From: Apium graveolens
Lineage: Eukaryota > Streptophyta > Magnoliopsida > Apiales > Apiaceae
Reading direction: 5' to 3'
Length of the DNA stretch: 64,000 nt
NCBI RefSeq assembly: GCF_009905375.1
Contig: NC_133647.1
Span: forward strand, 80,690,442 to 80,754,441
This document shows positions 56,601-64,000 of this stretch, one piece after another. The position numbers and the translations under genes are program-made. The notes under the pieces were generated by a model. That model made no database searches, had not been told where the DNA came from, and saw only the letters and a program-made list of their open reading frames with translations. Each line of letters opens with the position of its first letter. The stretch's first letter is position 1.

Positions 56601-58251
56601 TTGTTGCAGTGGAAAAAGGAACAGTATCAGGAGTTGATGTAGCATCAGGAGTTGACTTGTCAAGAGGATGAGATACGCCAGCATTAGTACTTTGAACGGA
56701 TTATTCTTGTGGGGCCTGAGGAATATGAGATGCTTCAGTCAGAGTTGGTGAAGGTTCTTGTGTACTCTCCTCAAAAATAGGATCATTAATAACTGCATCC
56801 ACCTTTGACAATTCTTCCTGATTAACCTTCTTTTCCTTCAGTAGTTGCTCAGAATCAGCAAGAAGGTCACCTTGAGCAAAATCAACAATGATTTGTGCAG
56901 CCTCTTGGTCTGCATCTTCCCTTTGAGAAAATGGATCTTGTGGGACTGGATGTGTCTCAGTTGCTAAATCCTTTTGAGACTTAGGTTCTTGTGGACTGAC
57001 ATCCATAGCAGAGGACTGAACCGTGTTCTTCTTTCTGGTGTACCCAACTGTTGATCCACCTTTTTTCTTTTCAAGCTGCTCTTTTCAGCTTTCTTGGTCA
57101 CCTCAGTTTCTTTGTGTACTGGAATCTTGTTGAGTAGAGCACTAACATCAGTAGTTAGCTCCTTAGTACTAGTAATGTTAACAAATGCATTAGGATTTGT
57201 AATTGTTGGTTTCTTGATCTTCAACCTTGACCCAATGGGCATCTGGTCATCAGAATTTGAATCAACAGGCATGATCAGTCTTATCTTTCTGATTATGGAA
57301 CATCCTTCTTTCTTCTCACTCTCACTCAGTAAGGCCTTTAGAGCTTTCTTTTCAAATTTAACAGATTTCTTAACCAGGATTTTCTTTGTTACAACTGGTG
57401 CCTTTTGGGAGACACCAGAGGAGGATAATTTAGGGGCTGGATGAGAGTGCTGTTTAGGAGAAAAAGTGCTTGGGTTAGAAACAAGATGGGTAGTGTCTTG
57501 TCCCACAGCATCAGAAAGTGGTACAGAGGTGCCAGCATTAGGATTTGCAGGCACTTATGTAGGAGTAGGTCTATTTCTTAACAGAAATTACCTGACCTCC
57601 CTAGGCAGGAAAGGAGGTCCTGAAAAGTCATTCCTTTCATCCCTTTTATTGTGATCAGTGATATTTTTTTCAGATATTTGAAACACAGGGAGCAATTCAT
57701 CATTATCAAATTTAGCATTAGGGCATAAAAATTTGAAAATTGATTGAAGAAATCTAGTATACCATATAACGCCTGATGTATCTGCTCTTCTAGCAATCAT
57801 GAATTGAAGTATAATATTACCATAGTCAAAATTACCAGAGTAAAAGAGAGAGTACCCAATTTTTAGAAAAGTGGATGGAAGCGCATCAAAATTTAATATT
57901 TTATTCAAGAAACACCTGTTGATGTAGTCAAAGAAGAAATTTCATTCTCTCTTCAATTTTATCCTTGTCAGCTTTCCAATGGTTGTGATTTCACCTTTAT
58001 AGCTCAGTGTCCTTAGCATAGCAAACAGTTGCTCAGTTGCATAGTTATCAGGAGCACCATCACAAGCATACAGTCTCAAGGCTTGAACTAAGATATCAGC
58101 ATCAACTTCATACCTACGTCCCTTATATTCAAAAGAGAAAGCAGTGTTTGTTTCATTAACAAGAGTTGTATTCCATACCTTGGTAGGATTTATAAGAGCA
58201 TACCCAATTGGACATTGGAGTAGGAAATCCTGAATATCAAGAAAAGATTTT
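53620..58251 (-). pseudogene. SV-E downstream (env-position) ORF, two exons, nonsense-broken
   Basis: Exon 1 (58251-56499) begins inside the ORF, cut at 58252 by an LTR. It reads LQCPIGYALINPTKVWNTT, a domain I recall from downstream ORFs of asterid Sireviruses, then IRKIRLIMPVDSNSDDQ and Ser/Thr/Lys-rich linkers with repeated S-T-P-D. Exon 2 (56119-53620) reads SENPSYYNADAEHLRKPEWD, a helical segment (KASTISVKGIHSELANIKES), GRGRRGGRS (RGG-type, about 55010) and a C-terminus with YVPMYRTYTGQEMKMQKG. Lesions: TGA 57942 (probably a Trp codon), TAA 57588 and 57555, a frameshift near 57065 in a T run, TAA 56701, TAA/TGA near 55431, 55190 and 54975, and a frame change near 54180. No signal peptide or membrane helix was seen. 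Role unknown. Confidence 0.75.
56120..56498 (-). other. 379-nt intron in the SV-E downstream ORF
   Basis: On the - strand the donor is TTCAG/GTATTGC and the acceptor TTATGTTTCAG/GATC. The interior is T/A-rich without an open frame. Joining the exons keeps the reading phase (one base from exon 1, two from exon 2, giving Gly), with protein-like sequence on both sides. The SV-A equivalent shows continuous coding with no such gap. Confidence 0.75.
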
Positions 58252-59055
58252 TGTAAAAACCCCAAAAATTTTGAACTTTTTGTAACCCTTATGAATAGTG
58301 ATTTTGCTGATTATGCTGAATAAGAAAACTTTTCATGCCACACTTTGTAGAGGTTCTTTTATTGTTATTCTGCGATCTTATTAGTACTCTATATTGTATA
58401 TAAGTGTATGTAAAGATCGTCAGAATCCGAATTCGAAACACTTTGATTTTTCCCGAAAATCCACCAGATACCGAAAGAATTGAGTATAAGGTAACAGGAT
58501 AAAAAGGATTTAAATTCAAGGAGTATAAGAGAGGATCATAAAAGGAATATAATGTATTGAGAAAGGTTAAGGAAACCCAAGTAATAAGATCCCGGGTATG
58601 ATCCCTCAAACGATAAACGAGAATGAAAGTTAAGCGAACCGTATAACAGATCATCGGTCATTAGCCAAGTAATTAGGAGTTAATCAAAGAGGTTAGTAAT
58701 GATGATGTCATCACACCAACAAGAAGAGGACAAGTGTGGGAAGATGATATAGGAGGATGATATAAGCATGACCAAAAAGGGAAGGAAGTGTTGGTTGATT
58801 ATAAACCACACAAAATTTACCATGGTAACAATTCAATTAATCACAAAAATCAAAAGCAACCAAAATAAACACATTTTCTTCTTTCCCCATCTTTTTGCCT
58901 CGGCTTTTTGAAGAAAAGCTAGGAAGAAAATTCCAAAACCCAAGCTCCACTTAATCATAATTCAAGAGGTTTGTTTCTTTAGCTTCCATAATTCATAACT
59001 TAGATGAGCCATAAGTTTAAGCTCAAGATTCCATGTTTAACATAGCTAATCAATT
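58252..59055 (+). mobile_element. Tekay LTR fragment in + orientation, truncated
   Basis: TGTAAAAACCCCAAAAATTTTG at 58252 and what follows is the reverse complement of the T3 and T5 LTR ends (compare 62330-63111). It interrupts the SV-E ORF on the left and is itself cut by the T5 LTR at 59056. It is therefore the sense start of a separate Tekay insertion. Confidence 0.85.
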
Positions 59056-60770
59056 TGTAACACCCCCAGATCCGGGGTCAGGGATCCGGGTCGTCACGGT
59101 CTTTCTTTCCACAGTATCACTTGACTTAATTAATAATAAATAACCTTATGCTGTGACCCCACACTAACACACACCACAACCCGTTATAGTCTCAGAGATG
59201 AAATTGAAATAAGTACAAATCCTTGAATCCACAATTAAAAGTTATTACAACCCAAAATGATTACTTGATAAATTTACAGTTAATTGCCATTATCTTCCAC
59301 AAGTTATAATTATACATAATTGATTCTCAAAAGTAGAATGCCTGATCTACCAATAGATCTACCTCTGCAGCTATAGCAGCTACAGCATCAACGGGAAGAC
59401 GGGGGACGCTTCCCACGCGCTTGCGCTGGGTCTGCTGGAGTCTGGCCATCTTTCCTAACTGTTGTTGTGTGATGAAGAAATAAAGCAAGAGTGAGCCTTA
59501 CAGCTCGCAAGATAATATATAGTGATAACAATAATACAAGTATCTAAATGGATACTTACTAGAATTCTTTATCATGTGTAAGGTAATTACTTACTGGATA
59601 TAATTTTTAAAAGAAGATGAAGTTACCAATTACTTCACTATACTTATACCATTTTTAGAAATCTACTTGAACTACTACTGTTCAAAGTATAATAAGATTC
59701 ACGAGGTCATCCCATAGATGATACCACAATTAAAACTTGAATATATTTGATCTTTGAAATGTTTTGAAAAGAAATGAAGTTACGAGATACTTCATTCAAT
59801 GGATACACCAATAAAACTGTTTGACCCTGTCAATGCTTCGGCAACCACCCATTAGTAGCCTTTCGATCGAAATGCTACGGGTAGTGTTGCAGAATTCTCC
59901 AAATGGATGATGAACTCATTACGGGAGTTTGCCGCGCCAGGAAGACCACTTACGATGATCAGTCGTAGTAGTACAACCCCACCATTTTCTACATGTAGAG
60001 GAGAACCTTTCGGATTTACTTGTCAACCGAACACTGAACTCCTAAGAAATGGACCGCCTTAGCGGAACTTCCAGGCCATTTAGGCCAATATAATAAGGCT
60101 GGGCCGGCGCCACTCGACCACTTACGCCACTCCTAGTTCAGATGAAATCCATGACTCTGAAACGTAAAGCTCGTTCCCCCTTTCCCCAAGTAAAAACTTG
60201 TTGATACGGCTCCACCAAGAAGTTGTATCTAGTTGGAAAGGAAAACTCACCGATATTTCCGAGGCGATGCATGTTAATGGATTAACTTGTTCCAAGAATC
60301 TTACTTCCCGAGTGTTGGGTAAGTAATCAAAAATTCTTTTATCAAGACAACAACCTTGTTGCGAATATAAAATACACCACAGAGCCGGATCCCTCCGGTT
60401 TTGAGCGAGTATTTAAATCCCCTTTTTTTTAAAAGGAAGATCTTAAATATAAAAATGAGTTTTGAGATCCGCTCTAACTTTTGAAAATCATTTTAAAGAC
60501 TTGAAAACACTTTAAAGAGTGTTTGGAATAACGCTGATTTAATAAAGTAAATCAGTCTCAATATAAAGAAATATCTGAATATTATTATTTAAATAATATT
60601 CCCATAAAGAGTAATTGAGGTAGAAGTTGGAAAACTTTTACTTGAAATGAATAGTAAATAATCAAAGATATACTTATATGAAAGTAATATCTTTATTTGA
60701 ATATCAAAAGTAAGTTTGATTATCGAACATTATTCTTTAATAAATAAAGAATATTAATAAATAATAAGCG

Positions 60771-60935
60771 GAGTCATAATACCTCGAATGAATATTATAA
60801 ATAATATTCATTAAATAAAATAAAGGAGTCATACATCCTCAAATGAATATCCAAGTAATATTCAATAAATAATATAAAGGAGTCATAAGTCCTCGAATAA
60901 ATATTCAAGATAATATTCATTAATAAAATAAAGTT
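60771..60935. repeat. tandem repeat in the T5 LTR, three copies
   Basis: Three units starting GAGTCATA, homologous to the 22652-22816 array of T3, with the same internal inverted repeat AATGAATAT.../...ATATTCATT. Confidence 0.8.
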
Positions 60936-60979
60936 ATCAAATAAACCTTATTCGATTAATAGTTTTGAAAACTATTACC

Positions 60980-61037
60980 ATATATATATAAAAAAAAATA
61001 TATATATATATATAAAAATATATATATATATATATAA
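60980..61037. repeat. TA microsatellite in the T5 LTR
   Basis: TA-dinucleotide runs interrupted by A runs. Longer than the T3 equivalent at 22861. Confidence 0.85.
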
Positions 61038-63111
61038 AATCTACTCGGGATCCTCGACTCCCGGTTTTAGAAAATGCTTTCACCTTTGGGTCCCTATACT
61101 AAGGGTATATGCAAATTACCGCTATTCTCTAGCATAGGTATTATCAACTGAACCAACAGATATATATGGCAAGAATAAGAAACAGGCATGCATATGTACC
61201 ATATCACATGCTACAATATATCGCAAGAATTTGCTAATAACAAATATGCATTTATCGCAAGATCATGCATATACACATATACATCACAACAACAGTTATA
61301 ACGGGTAGAAAACTTGCCTGAGCGACTGGGGGTGGAAAAAGGCTCGGGACGAGTCTGGTAACCTATAAACAACAAGTAAGTTGGAATTAAACCAAAGTCA
61401 CTTGTAAATCTATACTTTAACCAACTTATACTCTAACGCTTGTTTTGCGCTTACTGATTCTCTTAAGTCACTCGAGTACCCTCGACTCCACCATTTTTAA
61501 TAAATTAACCATTACGAGTTTTAAGGCGATTCCTTCGCGAGTGTCTTACCAACTGCCTAACACTCTTACCATAATTGTTTCATACACTAATCAACCCTTT
61601 TTGGTCTTTAACCTATGTTTCAAAGTAAGGCGAGGGGAAAAGTTTCGTTCGCGAAATGTCGTTACTTAAAACGGTCGTTTCTCCTAAACCGTACATCGGA
61701 ATCAAACGTACTACATATCAAAACGAAGCTCGTAACATGAAATATCTAAACATGGCAATGGTCAACATCTAGCAGGGGGTTCTCGGGTCCTAATGTTATG
61801 AACAAAAGCAGTCTAAAGTAAATCGGACATTACGACGGCTATGTTTACGCGATTTCCCAAATTTAAACCAACTCAAAACAACCACAATTCAACCCCAATT
61901 CACAACCCAATCAAAACTCCATCAAAAATACATTACAACAGCCCCAAACCAACTCATTATAATCCATTTACTTACTCCTAAAACATGAAATTAAAATATA
62001 CTACATTCTTTAACCAAATCTTAAGATTTCAACAAATCAATCACCACCATTCCAACCCAAACTCTTAAACAAACAAGTTTCAAGCTACTCTTTACCCTCA
62101 CAACCATAATCAACCTAATATACAAATTAAATCTAGGGTTTGGAGATGGTATACCTTCCTTGAAGTGGTGTGAGTAGCTAGGAAGCCTTAGGAAGCCTTG
62201 AGGAGTCTTAGGAAAGCTTGGATCTTAAAGGAAAAACAAGAAAATCAAGTTAAAATTCTTGAAGTCACGATTCATTGTCTTCTTCATTGATTTCTTGAAG
62301 AAGATTGAGAAAGAATTGAAGGCTTAAACTCATAAGATAGCCATAACTATGCATAAGGATGACTAGGGAATTATCTTACCAATTTAGGAAGCCTTGATCT
62401 TGAGTTTTGAATTTTCTTTCTCTTTGAAATAGTAAAAAGCCGAGAGCATGAAGAAAATAAAATGCCTTGTGTTCTTGTTTTGATGAAAAATGAATTGTTT
62501 GGCTTGGTTGGTTGAATATTTGATTTGTTTTTGGTTAATTACCAATTTAACCTTAATTTTTGTGTGGTTAATATTCCACCACATTTCCTTCCCTCTTATG
62601 TCATGCTTGCATCACTTTATGATGTCATCATCCCTCCTTTGTCCTCTTTCTATTGGTTGGATGACATCATCCCCACTAATCTCTTTGATTAACTTCCTAA
62701 TTGTTTGCCTAATGACCGCTGATCTGTTATACGGTTCGCTTAACTTTCGTTTTCGTTTATCGTTTGAGGGATCATACCCGGGATCTTATTACTTAGGTTC
62801 CCTTAACCTTTCTCAATATATTATATTCCTTTTATGATCCTCTCTTATAATCCTTTAATTTAAATCCTTTTTATCCTGTTACCTTATACTCAATTCTTTC
62901 CGTATCTAATGGATTTTCGGGAAAAATCAAAGTGTTCGGAATTGGATTCTGATGATCTTTACATACACCTATATACCATGTAGAGTACTAATAAAATCTC
63001 AGAATATCCATAACAGAACCCCTACATAGTGTGGCATGAAAAGTTTTCTCATTCAGCTAAAACACTATTCACAAGGGTTACAAAAAGTTCAAAATTTTGG
63101 GGGTTATTACA

Positions 63112-63125
63112 GTCTCCCCTCCTTA
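63112..63125 (-). other. T5 polypurine tract
   Basis: AAGGAGGGGAGAC on the - strand next to the LTR, same as T3. Confidence 0.9.
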
Positions 63126-63144
63126 AAAGGATTCCGTCCCGGAA

Positions 63145-64000
63145 TCAAATAGAAAACAAATGGGGGTACTTTTCTAGCATTGCGCTCTCTAGTTCCCAAG
63201 TTGATTCTTCCATATTATGATTCTGCCATAGTACTCTGACTAGCTTGATCACTTTGTTCCGAAGCACCTGCTCCTTCTTATCTATAATCCTTACTGGCTT
63301 CTCCACGTAAGTCAGATCTGGTTGCATATCCACCTGCTCGTACTCCACTATGTGTCTGGCATCCCGATGATACTTCCTTAGCATTGACACATGGAACACA
63401 TTATGAACTTATTGCAAGTTAGGGGGTAAGGCTAGCTCGTAAGCTAACTTTCCAATCCGTCTTAATATCTCAAAAGGTCCAATGTATCTTGGGCTTAGTT
63501 GTCCTTTCTTTCCAAATCTCATTAATCCCTTCCAAGGGGATACCTTTAGCAGTACTAAGTCCCCGACTTCATATTCCTTGTCCATTCGGGCTAGGTCTGC
63601 ATATTTCTTCTGTCTGTCTTGGGCTGCTACAAGCCGTCCTCTGATAAGATCCACTATGTCTTTGGTCCTTTGGACCACTTCGGGTCCGAGCATCTTCCGC
63701 TCTCCTACTTCATCCCAGTATAAGGGAGATCGACACCTTCTTCCGTACAGGGCCTCATAAGGCGGCATTCCGATGCTAGCATGAAAGCTATTGTTATAAG
63801 AAAACTCGATCAACGGCAAGTGATCATCCCAACTTCCTTTAAGGTTTATTGCACAGACTCTCAACATATCCTCTAGTGTCTGGATGGTCCTTTCACTCTG
63901 CCCATCCGTCTGGGGATGGTACGCGGTACTCATATTTAACTTGGTCCCCGCACATTCTTGAAAGCTCCTCCAAAATCTGGAGTTGAATCTGGGGTCTCGG
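63145..64000 (-). pseudogene. T5 integrase core to chromodomain tail (partial)
   Basis: Enters from the right edge at RDPRFNSRFWRSFQE (second catalytic Asp), then GQSERTIQTLED (catalytic Glu), YGRRCRSPLYWDEVGER, VGDLVLLKVSPWKG, the G-P-F motif in RYIGPFEILRRIG, and after one TAA at 63409-63411 (in place of the second Gln codon of the Leu-Gln-Gln seen in T3) continues in the same phase to a chromodomain-like tail ending EKYPHLFSI. It keeps the region that T3 has lost. A single nonsense change is the only lesion in view; the rest of gag-pol lies beyond the window. Confidence 0.92.

Larger units (their letters stand above)
59056..63111 (-). mobile_element. complete 3' LTR of Tekay element T5
   Basis: 4,056 bp from TGTAACACCCCCAGATCC to GGGTTATTACA, next to a polypurine tract. 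It aligns with the T3 LTR at both ends but differs in a central block (about 59810-60330). It contains AGCAAGAGTGAGC at 59484, a 55-bp-type tandem repeat (60771-60935) and a TA tract. Confidence 0.92.

Overview
This is a gene-poor stretch of plant nuclear DNA, almost certainly from a eudicot with a repeat-rich genome. Nearly everything recognisable is a plant LTR retrotransposon, a piece of one, or a fragment of a hAT DNA transposon. No ordinary host gene, rRNA gene, tRNA gene or organelle insert was recognised. The long downstream ORFs of the Copia elements resemble those I recall from asterid (for example Asteraceae) Sireviruses, so an asterid host is my best guess, held weakly. All family calls come from motifs read by eye; no database search was run.

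Layout. 1-3995 (+): 3' end of a Ty3 element (Athila/Tat-like), with a decayed ORF in the position of an accessory or envelope gene, two copies of its polypurine tract and a 1.4 kb 3' LTR. 4165-8236: a hAT transposase C-terminus split by a 3.8 kb solo LTR with a 5-bp target-site duplication (TSD). 8237-9836: nothing recognised. 9870-13954 (-): decayed Sirevirus SV-F, itself holding LTR scraps. 13955-24977 (-): Tekay/Del-type chromovirus T3 with truncated 3' LTR, nearly whole gag-pol, an extra ORF in its leader and a full 3.9 kb 5' LTR. 24978-46011 (-): Sirevirus SV-B, hit by T3 inside its reverse transcriptase and by Sirevirus SV-A (25682-41407, TSD GATCC) inside its integrase-RT linker. SV-A is a tandem composite: one long copy with a downstream env-position ORF, plus a deleted second copy. 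46012-50575 (-): Sirevirus SV-C (gag start, primer-binding site, 5' LTR), the LTR split by a 3.1 kb solo LTR (TSD ATGAT). 50640-51885 (+): piece of another Sirevirus downstream ORF. 51998-53038 (+): LTR fragment. 53039-58251 (-): Sirevirus SV-E 3' end, with LTR, polypurine tract and a 4.6 kb downstream ORF that contains a clean 379-nt intron. 58252-59055 (+): LTR fragment in opposite orientation. 59056-64000 (-): full 3' LTR and pol 3' end of a second Tekay element, T5, which runs off the window.

How it fits together. The nesting gives relative ages: SV-C predates SV-B, and SV-B predates both T3 and SV-A. Most coding regions carry nonsense codons, many of the kind expected from methylcytosine deamination. 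Two long gag frames (SV-A, SV-B) and most of T3 gag-pol remain open. The strongest signals for follow-up are: (1) each Sirevirus family carries its own 8-10 nt word repeated in its LTR and again, mostly in opposite orientation, inside coding linkers; (2) the intron in the SV-E downstream ORF; (3) the tandem SV-A structure with a microhomology junction; (4) an extra ORF between LTR and gag in T3.
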